From NCBI GenBank assembly GCA_014960805.1, contig CP063163.1, forward strand, positions 3,056,001 through 3,120,000: a stretch of 64,000 nucleotides of DNA, read 5' to 3'. The translations under genes and the position numbers were made by a program. Position 1 is the first letter of the stretch, and every line of letters begins with the position of its first letter. Origin of the DNA: Cytobacillus suaedae (GTDB lineage: Bacteria; Bacillota; Bacilli; Bacillales; Bacillaceae_L). Shown piece by piece: positions 57,748-64,000 of this stretch. The notes beneath the pieces were generated by a model. The model made no database searches. It was given only the letters and a program-made list of their open reading frames with translations, and had not been told where the DNA came from.

Positions 57748-58626
57748 TTAATATGTCCATTTTTTCAAGAAGTCTATCGCTCTTTGTTCTCCGATTTCAA
57801 TAATTGATTGTTTTTGCTCTTCCGTAAGGTCAAATTCTGTTGTAAGGTTTCCTTCTAAAGGGATGAAGATGATGTTTTTTTCATGTCTTCTAGATACGTA
57901 CCGTGCGTCATGGGCGTCTTTCATTGTTTCAAATAATGCCGTAAATAGCTGGATAGCGTTATTTATTTGGTTTGCAGGTTTTTCTGTATAGCTAGTACTC
58001 AATTTTATTCCTAGTAATGGTCTAGCTTTCTTTTCTTCTTCAAAAAGCCATATTGGAAAATTACTTAAGACCGCTCCATCTACAATTATGCTTTTACTTT
58101 CTTTTATGTTTAATTTTATTGGGTCAAAAAAATAGGGTAAACTACAACTCATTCGCACAGCTTTAGCAACTGAAAAGGTGCTTGGGTCAATACCGTACTG
58201 TTTCAAGCCATCAGGTAGAACAAGGATTTTACCGTTCGTAAGATCTGAAGCAACTAGCCGAAGGGATTGATGTGGTAGATCAGCAAATGTTTTAACTCCT
58301 TTTTTCTCAAGCTTCTCTTCAATCCATGTTTCTAATACCTGGCCTTTATAAAGCCCTAGCTTCCAATACAATAGTAGCCAATTAGAAAAGGGAAAGGGGA
58401 TAAACGTTTTTCTTTTATCCAAAAATTGTTTCATATTTATCTCATCCATTAATTCAATAATTTCTGAACTTGTATAACCCGCTGCAATAAATGCAGCTAG
58501 TAACGAGCCAGCACTTGTACCTGCTAAGCGCTTAAACTTATACCCCTTTTCCTCGATCGCTTTAAACGCACCAATTAACGCAAATCCTTTTATTCCACCT
58601 CCAGAAAATACGCCATCAATATTCAA
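57748..58626 (-). CDS. yqhO: Patatin-like phospholipase (YqhO)
   Basis: 292 aa. Oxyanion motif SGGGIKG at residues 8-14, nucleophile Ser38 in GTSAG, and Asp in IVDGAVLSNFP: a complete patatin Ser-Asp dyad. Acts on acyl lipids; substrate unknown. No signal peptide, so cytoplasmic or membrane-surface. Confidence 0.92.
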   Translation of the reverse strand: MNIDGVFSGGGIKGFALIGAFKAIEEKGYKFKRLAGTSAGSLLAAFIAAGYTSSEIIELMDEINMKQFLDKRKTFIPFPFSNWLLLYWKLGLYKGQVLETWIEEKLEKKGVKTFADLPHQSLRLVASDLTNGKILVLPDGLKQYGIDPSTFSVAKAVRMSCSLPYFFDPIKLNIKESKSIIVDGAVLSNFPIWLFEEEKKARPLLGIKLSTSYTEKPANQINNAIQLFTALFETMKDAHDARYVSRRHEKNIIFIPLEGNLTTEFDLTEEQKQSIIEIGEQRAIDFLKKWTY

Positions 58627-58691
58627 TAAGAAATCCCCCTCTTACTTTTGATATATATGTATCAAAACCAGAGGTGAATTAGACCAAAAAA

Positions 58692-58731
58692 AAGAATAGT
58701 GTTAACAGGCTTAACCCTGAACACTATTCTT
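58692..58731 (-). terminator. Terminator of mntR
   Basis: AAGAATAGTGTT (58692-58703) pairs with AACACTATTCTT (58720-58731), including the mntR stop codon; T-run on the minus strand. Confidence 0.85.
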
Positions 58732-59143
58732 CATTTCGTCTTTGGACATCACGTAATTCGGTAATTCTTGAATTATCTTCTTCAAAAAACTGAACTAAAT
58801 CGCCAATTCGATCAATCGCATTCCAACTTAAATGATGTTCAATTCCTTCTACATCATTGTAGATTTTATCATCCTCAACACCAATTATTTTCATAAATTG
58901 TTCTAATAAATCGTGTCTAAAAACCAATCTCTTACCAATCTTTTTACCCTTTGGAGTTAAAACTAGGCCTCTATATTTTTCATATATTAAATATTCATCT
59001 TTATCCAGTTTCTGAACCATTTTCGTTACTGAGGAGGGATGGACTGACAGAGCTTCAGCAATATCGGAAACTCTTGCGTAGCCTTTATCTTCAATTAACA
59101 TATATATTTGTTCAATGTAATCTTCCATACTTGGTGTTGGCAT
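58724..59143 (-). CDS. mntR: Manganese-responsive repressor MntR
   Basis: 139 aa, DtxR family. Winged helix ([20 protein letters not shown]) and metal-binding dimer domain, with Asp8, Glu11, His77-type ligands visible as [17 protein letters not shown] and EGIEHHLSW. Represses manganese uptake genes. The frame opens at 59215; ATG 59143 follows GGAGGAG and gives [12 protein letters not shown] as in B. subtilis. Confidence 0.97.
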   Translation of the reverse strand: MPTPSMEDYIEQIYMLIEDKGYARVSDIAEALSVHPSSVTKMVQKLDKDEYLIYEKYRGLVLTPKGKKIGKRLVFRHDLLEQFMKIIGVEDDKIYNDVEGIEHHLSWNAIDRIGDLVQFFEEDNSRITELRDVQRRNEE

Positions 59144-59241
59144 TTTGTCTCCTCCATAACTTAGCCGGAAAGCTTCTTGTATTAAAAGTTTACAATAGAA
59201 CCTATAGGCTGACAAGCAATTAAGGAAACGTTTACTACAAC

Positions 59242-60267
59242 TTACGTGAAATATTGAATTTCAGCACCTGGGAAAAATTCATGAATGTAGCGTCTAATTG
59301 TTGTTTCCAGGTCTTCTGCGGCTTCTGTTTTATAGACATATTTCCCGATTCCATAGCGGCCCCATTTATACTTTCGATCTTCTTCATTCATTTCAAGCTT
59401 AGTCTTAGGATATCTTTGCTGAATAACTTTCTTTGCAGGCTTTGTAAAACGGTGTTGGATGAGTTCAAAAGATAAGTTTGAAAGATCGATCCCTTGAAGT
59501 GACGCATGCAATCTTTCAAAAAGTTCAAAATAACCCTCTTGCCAGTCATCATGCATATAAATAGGTGCAACGATAAAGCCTAAAGGATAATTTGCATTTG
59601 CCACCTTACGTGCCGCCTCAAGCCTTTCCTCAAAAGAAGAAGTCCCGGGTTCGAAATTCTTTATTACATAGCGTGAATTTACACTAAAGCGAAACCTAGT
59701 ATTTCCATTATGCTTCGCATCTAAAAGGTGGTCTACATGGTGATATTTCGTTACAAATCGAAGTCTTCCTAAATCAGTATTACCTATGAACTCAATGGTC
59801 TTTTTAAGTGAATGGGTTAAGTGATCTAGTCCTACAATATCCGAAGTACAAGCCGCTTCAAACCGCGTGATTTCTGGTTCTCTTTCTTTTATATACTTTG
59901 TTGCTTGTTCAAAAATATCTTCAAGATTCACATAAGTCCGAATGTAAGGTTTACTACCAAGAGTCGTTTGTAAATAACAATAGTGACAGTGACCCATACA
60001 GCCTGTTGCCAATGGAATGGCGTACTCAGCTGAAGGTTTTGATGTATCAAACTTTAATGTTCTTCGAATACCAACCACGAGTGTAGACTTGGCAATTCTG
60101 TATTTTTGGTTTTCGTTGTCACCTGGTAAATCACGGACTTGATTGTGCGATGTGGTTTCCCTAATTTCAATCCCCATCTTTTCAAATTTCTCTTTTAACT
60201 CGACCCCTAGTGGATAGTCAAGGGCCTTTGGCTCTATGTAAACGAGCTGTGGAATAAATGGTTCCAT
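59242..60267 (-). CDS. splB: Spore photoproduct lyase
   Basis: 341 aa radical-SAM enzyme. [4Fe-4S] cysteines Cys90, Cys94, Cys97 (CMGHCHYC) and the H-atom donor Cys140 (FEAACTSD). Reverses the thymine dimer 'spore photoproduct' during germination. splA is not next to it, unlike B. subtilis. The start ATG follows AGAGGTG; a sigma-G-like -10 lies 21 bp upstream. Confidence 0.97.
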   Translation of the reverse strand: MEPFIPQLVYIEPKALDYPLGVELKEKFEKMGIEIRETTSHNQVRDLPGDNENQKYRIAKSTLVVGIRRTLKFDTSKPSAEYAIPLATGCMGHCHYCYLQTTLGSKPYIRTYVNLEDIFEQATKYIKEREPEITRFEAACTSDIVGLDHLTHSLKKTIEFIGNTDLGRLRFVTKYHHVDHLLDAKHNGNTRFRFSVNSRYVIKNFEPGTSSFEERLEAARKVANANYPLGFIVAPIYMHDDWQEGYFELFERLHASLQGIDLSNLSFELIQHRFTKPAKKVIQQRYPKTKLEMNEEDRKYKWGRYGIGKYVYKTEAAEDLETTIRRYIHEFFPGAEIQYFT

Positions 60268-60287
60268 GGTTTCACCTCTTTTAAGGT

Positions 60288-60294
60288 TAGTATG
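60288..60294 (-). promoter_or_regulatory. Sigma-G-like -10 of splB
   Basis: Minus strand CATACTA, an exact match to the sigma-G/F -10. No clear -35 (expected TGMATA) is seen at the right distance. Predicted start about 14 nt before the splB ATG. B. subtilis splAB is sigma-G dependent. Confidence 0.45.
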
Positions 60295-60398
60295 ACCGGA
60301 TAAGGTAGGTTAAAAGACGCCAATGGTTTCCATTAAAGAAAGGTCTTAATTTTGGATATATAAGGTTAAACAAAAGTTAATAGGAGGGGTGTTAAATA

Positions 60399-60547
60399 AT
60401 GAACTCTAATGAAGGAAAGCGTTTGAGAGAAAAGTTGGAAAGGTTAAGGCATATCAAGAAATTAACGATGAGATTGCGAAGGATAAGGAATTACGAAATA
60501 TGCAGCCAACTCCGGAGCCGAAGGATTTTGAGGAAATTGAGTATTGA
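60399..60547 (+). pseudogene. Small ORF with apparent single-base frameshift
   Basis: TAGGAGGGG precedes ATG 60399. The first frame gives MNSNEGKRLREKLERL and then a run of Arg/Leu-rich residues to a TAG at 60554. After a one-base shift near 60441 (an AAGGTT that would read AAGGGTT with one more G) the frame becomes VKAYQEINDEIAKDKELR.. and ends PEPKDFEEIEY-TGA at 60547. The second frame has normal acidic small-protein composition, so the intact protein would be about 49 aa. I do not recognise it. Sequencing error and real decay are both possible. Confidence 0.5.
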
Positions 60548-60562
60548 TTGGTAGGACAATTT

Positions 60563-60654
60563 TTGACCGATATCTAGCTTGATTTGACCGATAAGATTTT
60601 AGCTTGACCGATTCCATTTGATAGTTGACCGATCAATTGTTTTGGTAGACCGAA
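60563..60654. repeat. Phased array of five TTGACCGAT-type boxes
   Basis: TTGACCGAT at 60563, 60584, 60604 and 60625, and TAGACCGAA at 60646. Start-to-start distances are 21, 20, 21 and 21 bp, two turns of B-DNA. Sequence between boxes is AT-rich and not conserved. All three plus-strand frames contain stops. Lies between the small ORF and the nrdJ terminator. Confidence 0.8.
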
Positions 60655-60720
60655 AAACTTCATTTTAACAGGTTCAGCCGATTCTAATAAGGTTGATTGT
60701 CGAGTCCAATTTTAATATCT

Positions 60721-60756
60721 ACAGCAAAAAAGACCCAATTCGGGTCTTTTCGCTTT
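60721..60756 (-). terminator. Terminator of nrdJ
   Basis: AAAAGACCC (60727-60735) pairs with GGGTCTTTT (60742-60750) with a T-run on the minus strand, directly after the nrdJ stop. Confidence 0.85.
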
Positions 60757-60757
60757 T

Positions 60758-63322
60758 TTATAATCCACATTTAAGTTGTGCGCCACATCCAGTACACGTA
60801 TTGCAGCCTCCAAGGTCTTCAACCGTACCTTGACGACAAACTGGACATGTATTTCCAACTTCTGAACCGATAGTAACGTCTGTAGAACGTAGTGCATTAA
60901 TTGTATCTACTAATACAACATGACTCTTTTTCTTTTCAGTAGTCTCTGTAACAACTTCATCTTCAAATGTGTTTTCTTCGGCTTTAAGTGTTAATACTTG
61001 TGAGTCACGGCTACCGTCTACATAGACAGTTCCACCTTTTGCTCCACCTTTGTATAAACGCTCATACACTCCTTCAACCTGCTCAACTGTGTAGCCCCTA
61101 GGAGCGTTAACTGTTTTACTGATTGAACTATCGATCCAACGTTGGATTACACATTGAACGTCAGCGTGTGCCTCTGGTGCAAGCTCCATTGCAGATACAA
61201 ACCATTTAGGAAGATTATTTGGGTCTGCGTCAGGATTATTATCTAAATACTCTTGAACAATATCTGCTTTTACTTCAATAAACTTACCAAGACGTCCACT
61301 TCTGAAATAAGAGAAGGAGAAGTAAGGTTCTAAGCCTGTGGATACTCCAACCATTGTCCCAGTGCTTCCTGTAGGAGCTACAGTTAAAAGGTGTGAATTA
61401 CGAATACCGTATTCTTTAATACCATTCTTTATGTCTTCTGGCATTTTTTCCATGAAGCCAGTTTGAGTAAATGCACTTCTTAAACGATTTGTGCCTTCTT
61501 CATTTTCACCTTCTAAGAATGGGAAGCTTCCCTTTTCTTTTGCAAGTTCAATTGAAGCACGGTAAGCTGTTGTTGCGATCGTCTCGAACACCTCATCTAC
61601 AAGCTTATTGCCTTCTTCTGAACCATACTCAGTTTCACAATAGATAAGTAGGTCGTGTAATCCCATTACACCAAGACCAACACGTCGTTCGCTTAATGCT
61701 TGTTTTTTATTTGGTTCTAGGAAGTATGGAGTAGCATCGATAACGTTATCCTGCATTCTAACTCCTACTTCAACAGTCTTCTTAAGTTTTTCAAAGTTAA
61801 CCGTTTTTGTTTCTTTATCAGCCATTTCAGCAAGGTTAACTGCTGCTAGGTTACATACTGAATATGGCGCAAGTGGTTGTTCCCCACACGGATTTGTCGC
61901 AACAACTTGTTGCCCATAAGCTTTCGCATTTGTCATTTCATTCGCATTATCAATGAAGAAAATTCCTGGTTCTGCTGAATACGTAGCACAAATGTTGACT
62001 AGGTTCCAAAGCTCTTTCGCTTTGATTTTACGGTACACTCGTACTTTGTGTCCTAGTTTCTCCCATTCTCTTACGTCTCCAACTTTATGCCATTCTTCAT
62101 TATACGTTTTCATTTCAGCTTGATCGTAGCTTTCAACATCAGGGAAGCGAAGCTCATAATAAGCATCTTCTTCAACAGCTTGCATGAACTCTTTTGTTAA
62201 ACAAATAGAGATGTTAGCACCAGTTAGGAACTCAGAATTGTGAACTGTGTAATTTCCACCTGTTATAAGCTTCAATTCCGCTTCCTTAATCGTTTTTTCA
62301 CTGAATCCACCTTGACCCGGAATTGATTTGTAGTTAACTATACCTTGGTACATATCTTTTTCTTGTTCAGATAGTGGAGTGAATTTTAATTTATCTTGAG
62401 CGTACTTCTTTATCGCCTCATCGTTTGTGTTTTCGATTAAGTATCTTAAGATTCTAGGATTTTGCATTTTTGAAATGATGAATTCAATAATGTCTGGATG
62501 CCAGTCCGCAAGCATGATCATTTGGGCACCGCGGCGCGACCCCCCCTGCTCAACTAAATGAGTAAGCTTCGCAATATCATCTAACCAAGAAACAGAACCA
62601 GATGATTTACCATTTACTCCACGAGCCAAGGCATTTCGTGGTCTTAGCGTGGAACCATTTGTTCCTACTCCGCCACCACGGCTCATAATCTCCATAACTT
62701 GTTTTCTATGCTCTGATATGCCTTCACGAGAATCTTGAACATATGGCATTACATAACAATTAAAGAATGTAACTTCTGTTCCAGCACCTGCTCCATATAA
62801 TACACGGCCAGCTGGGATAAAATTTAAGTTCACAAGCTCTGCATAGAACTTCTCAAACCATTCTTGTCGCTTTTCTTCAGTTTTTTCTACTGATGCAAGA
62901 CCTGTTGCGTTTCGCTTAGCAATTTGCTCGTAGTAGATTTCTAAAGGCTTTTCAATTACGTCAAGAGATCTCTTAATAATACCCGTTTCAACTTCCTCCG
63001 GGCTATCTAGTACACCACGGTATTCCTCTTCAACTAGTACTCTAGCAGCTTTCTGCTCCCAATCAATATCCACGATATATCCAAGACCACGTGCAGGGAA
63101 CTTAGGGTCTTCTTTAATCGTTAATACAACAAAGTCACCAGCTGTTAATGTAATTTTTTCGGTATCCTTGAAAGTATAACGATCAAGCATGACAAGACGT
63201 GATACTCCTTTATGAGTAAGTACCATATCTTCTGTTATTGGGTGAACTTGAGGAAAAAGCCTAATATCTTGATTAAGCCTTTCTACATTCACCATATTCT
63301 TTTTTTCTAGCACAACAGCCAT
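60758..63322 (-). CDS. nrdJ: Vitamin B12-dependent ribonucleotide reductase (class II)
   Basis: 854 aa. Catalytic core with NPCGEQPL (active-site Cys, near residue 480) and the Asn/Glu pair, VAPTGSTGTMVGVSTGLEP near 650, preceded by FNCYVMP. The C-terminus has a zinc-ribbon-like tail with six Cys (CPVCRQG, CNTCTGCGAQLKCG) that probably carries the reducing thiols. Uses adenosylcobalamin to generate the thiyl radical, so works with or without oxygen. ATG 63322 (GGGAG 8 nt before) is preferred over GTG 63328. Two NrdR boxes lie upstream. Confidence 0.97.
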   Translation of the reverse strand: MAVVLEKKNMVNVERLNQDIRLFPQVHPITEDMVLTHKGVSRLVMLDRYTFKDTEKITLTAGDFVVLTIKEDPKFPARGLGYIVDIDWEQKAARVLVEEEYRGVLDSPEEVETGIIKRSLDVIEKPLEIYYEQIAKRNATGLASVEKTEEKRQEWFEKFYAELVNLNFIPAGRVLYGAGAGTEVTFFNCYVMPYVQDSREGISEHRKQVMEIMSRGGGVGTNGSTLRPRNALARGVNGKSSGSVSWLDDIAKLTHLVEQGGSRRGAQMIMLADWHPDIIEFIISKMQNPRILRYLIENTNDEAIKKYAQDKLKFTPLSEQEKDMYQGIVNYKSIPGQGGFSEKTIKEAELKLITGGNYTVHNSEFLTGANISICLTKEFMQAVEEDAYYELRFPDVESYDQAEMKTYNEEWHKVGDVREWEKLGHKVRVYRKIKAKELWNLVNICATYSAEPGIFFIDNANEMTNAKAYGQQVVATNPCGEQPLAPYSVCNLAAVNLAEMADKETKTVNFEKLKKTVEVGVRMQDNVIDATPYFLEPNKKQALSERRVGLGVMGLHDLLIYCETEYGSEEGNKLVDEVFETIATTAYRASIELAKEKGSFPFLEGENEEGTNRLRSAFTQTGFMEKMPEDIKNGIKEYGIRNSHLLTVAPTGSTGTMVGVSTGLEPYFSFSYFRSGRLGKFIEVKADIVQEYLDNNPDADPNNLPKWFVSAMELAPEAHADVQCVIQRWIDSSISKTVNAPRGYTVEQVEGVYERLYKGGAKGGTVYVDGSRDSQVLTLKAEENTFEDEVVTETTEKKKSHVVLVDTINALRSTDVTIGSEVGNTCPVCRQGTVEDLGGCNTCTGCGAQLKCGL

Positions 63323-63363
63323 TCTCACATCTCCCTTGTCACTCAGTTTATAGCTTGTCCCAT

Positions 63364-63394
63364 ACGAGAGATATAACTTCTCTTTAACTCTCGT
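63364..63394 (-). other. 5'-UTR hairpin of nrdJ
   Basis: ACGAGAG (63364-63370) pairs with CTCTCGT (63388-63394), with further GAGA/TCTC pairing inside. Located 42-72 nt before the nrdJ ATG. There is no cobalamin-riboswitch B12-box-like sequence around it that I can see. Confidence 0.45.
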
Positions 63395-63456
63395 GTGTTG
63401 TCTTATTTAGCAATAACCATAACTTAACATATCTCTCCATCGCAAATCAACATAAA

Positions 63457-63505
63457 AATCTATATATAGTATATAATTATTTTTCGACAATACTACATAT
63501 TGATT
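63457..63505 (-). promoter_or_regulatory. Two NrdR boxes over the nrdJ promoter
   Basis: Box 1 63457-63472 (AATCTATATATAGTAT) and box 2 63490-63505 (ATACTACATATTGATT) fit the NrdR consensus ACACWATATATWGTGT at the central positions, 33 bp apart. On the minus strand a -35 TTGTCG (63485-63490) and a -10 TATATA (63463-63468), 16 bp apart, fall between and within the boxes. The remaining sequence to 63676 is AT-rich with nothing I can identify. Confidence 0.65.
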
Positions 63506-63676
63506 TTTGGTCAACTATAACTTTTTTTGTCAAACTTTAAATAGTTTAAAAACGGAAGATAAAAAGAGATAAACTTAGATTAATCTCGATTAATGACCAA
63601 ATTTGAAATAATTTGTCGGTTGCAAAATGCTCCTCTAAAACGAGCCCATATAAATAAAGACTTTTAAAAAATCCAT

Positions 63677-63704
63677 AAAAAAAAGCGACTAAAAAAAGTC
63701 GCTT
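63677..63704 (-). terminator. Terminator of lipM
   Basis: AAGCGACT (63683-63690) pairs with AGTCGCTT (63697-63704); T-run on the minus strand. Confidence 0.85.
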
Positions 63705-63709
63705 GTGTT

Positions 63710-64000
63710 TTATCTTTTAAAATTCCAATCAGGATTTGCATATCTCTTCTTTACAATCTCTTCTACATATAGTATTTCTTCTTTAGAAAGAGTATAAGCC
63801 TCAAGTTTAATATTAAGACCCTTTTCAAAACCTTCCTTAAAAGCATTCTTTGCCTCATCAATCGTAACTGGCTCTCCTCTGAGTGCATTAATGGCCACAG
63901 CTTTATTTTTAAAATTACGTTGCAGCCTTTCTTTTACACGATCATTCGGATACTTAAAGACATCAAAGAGCTTGTCCTCATCTATATCTAGTAAGATAGA
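63710..64000 (-). CDS. lipM: Octanoyltransferase LipM, C-terminal part
   Basis: The last 96 residues of a minus-strand gene that continues past the right edge; the reading frame is open to the window end. It starts (in the window) [19 protein letters not shown] and ends [12 protein letters not shown]-like ([13 protein letters not shown]). This matches the C-terminal accessory region of B. subtilis LipM (YqhM), which moves octanoyl groups from ACP to GcvH. The catalytic Cys lies outside the window, so function is from homology of the tail and its place near mntR. Confidence 0.85.
   Translation of the reverse strand, partial: SILLDIDEDKLFDVFKYPNDRVKERLQRNFKNKAVAINALRGEPVTIDEAKNAFKEGFEKGLNIKLEAYTLSKEEILYVEEIVKKRYANPDWNFKR

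Noticed and set aside
59222-59235. cre-like AGGAAACGTTTACT between mntR and splB
   Set aside because: Mismatches at both ends and a location after splB's stop make a regulatory role weak.
60563-60654. CRISPR array
   Set aside because: Repeats are only 9 bp with 11-12 bp between them and there are no cas genes; CRISPR repeats and spacers are 2-4 times longer.
60555-60720. Possible heptapeptide-repeat protein encoded by the 21-bp array
   Set aside because: A 21-bp period could encode seven-residue repeats, but every plus-strand frame has stops and one interval is 20 bp, which breaks the frame on either strand.

Overview
The window is low-GC DNA from a spore-forming Bacillaceae species. Its gene order follows the Bacillus subtilis yqj-yqi-spo0A-spoIIIA-yqh region closely (zwf, gnd, polY, yqjE-D-C-A, brxB, the bkd operon, bkdR, yqzF, glpQ-like, spo0A, spoIVB, recN, ahrC, yqxC, dxs, ispA, xseBA, folD, nusB, yqhY, accCB, spoIIIAH-AA, yqhV, efp, papA, aroQ, yqhR, yqhP, yqhO, mntR, lipM). 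It is not B. subtilis itself. Additions relative to that order include a full methylmalonyl-CoA mutase operon, an L,D-transpeptidase, a second FUSC-type membrane protein, an extra CheW, a membrane chemoreceptor, spore photoproduct lyase and a B12-dependent ribonucleotide reductase. I cannot name the species from sequence alone.

Layout. 0-7 kb: the start of a DUF58-type membrane protein, a HAD hydrolase, the oxidative pentose-phosphate genes zwf and gnd (convergent, separated by an intergenic repeat), a Y-family polymerase and CheW. 7-18.5 kb: an M20 peptidase, then propionate/odd-chain metabolism (carboxyltransferase, epimerase, both mutase subunits, MeaB) interleaved with Prli42, an L,D-transpeptidase, a FUSC-type protein and bacilliredoxin BrxB. 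18.5-30.2 kb: a second FUSC-type protein, then the seven-gene branched-chain acyl-CoA operon (ptb-bcd-buk-lpdV-bkdAA-bkdAB-bkdB) behind a perfect sigma-54 promoter, and its activator BkdR. 30.3-36.6 kb: small membrane and small acidic-tail proteins, GDPD, spo0A with a sigma-H promoter and 0A boxes, spoIVB, recN and ahrC. 36.7-46.3 kb: a long minus-strand housekeeping run from accB to tlyA. 46.5-53.7 kb: a chemoreceptor and the spoIIIA operon. 53.7-64 kb: repeats, efp, papA, aroQ, small membrane proteins, patatin, mntR, splB, nrdJ with two NrdR boxes, and the 3' part of lipM.

The genes combine into a few coherent programmes: branched-chain and odd-chain acyl-CoA supply (bkd, mutase, accBC), sporulation commitment and mother-cell/forespore communication (spo0A, spoIVB, spoIIIA, splB), and DNA metabolism (recN, dinB, xseAB, nrdJ). 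Two reactions encoded here, methylmalonyl-CoA mutase and NrdJ, need adenosylcobalamin.

I see no defence system, prophage, transposase, CRISPR array, rRNA or tRNA. The least explained signals are a phased array of five TTGACCGAT-type boxes at 60563-60654 beside a frameshifted small ORF, and a set of GC-rich intergenic palindromes, three of which carry a nested hairpin whose outer stem shows compensatory change. Many starts given here differ from the longest open frame because a ribosome binding site or homologue length argues for a downstream codon; the entries say so.
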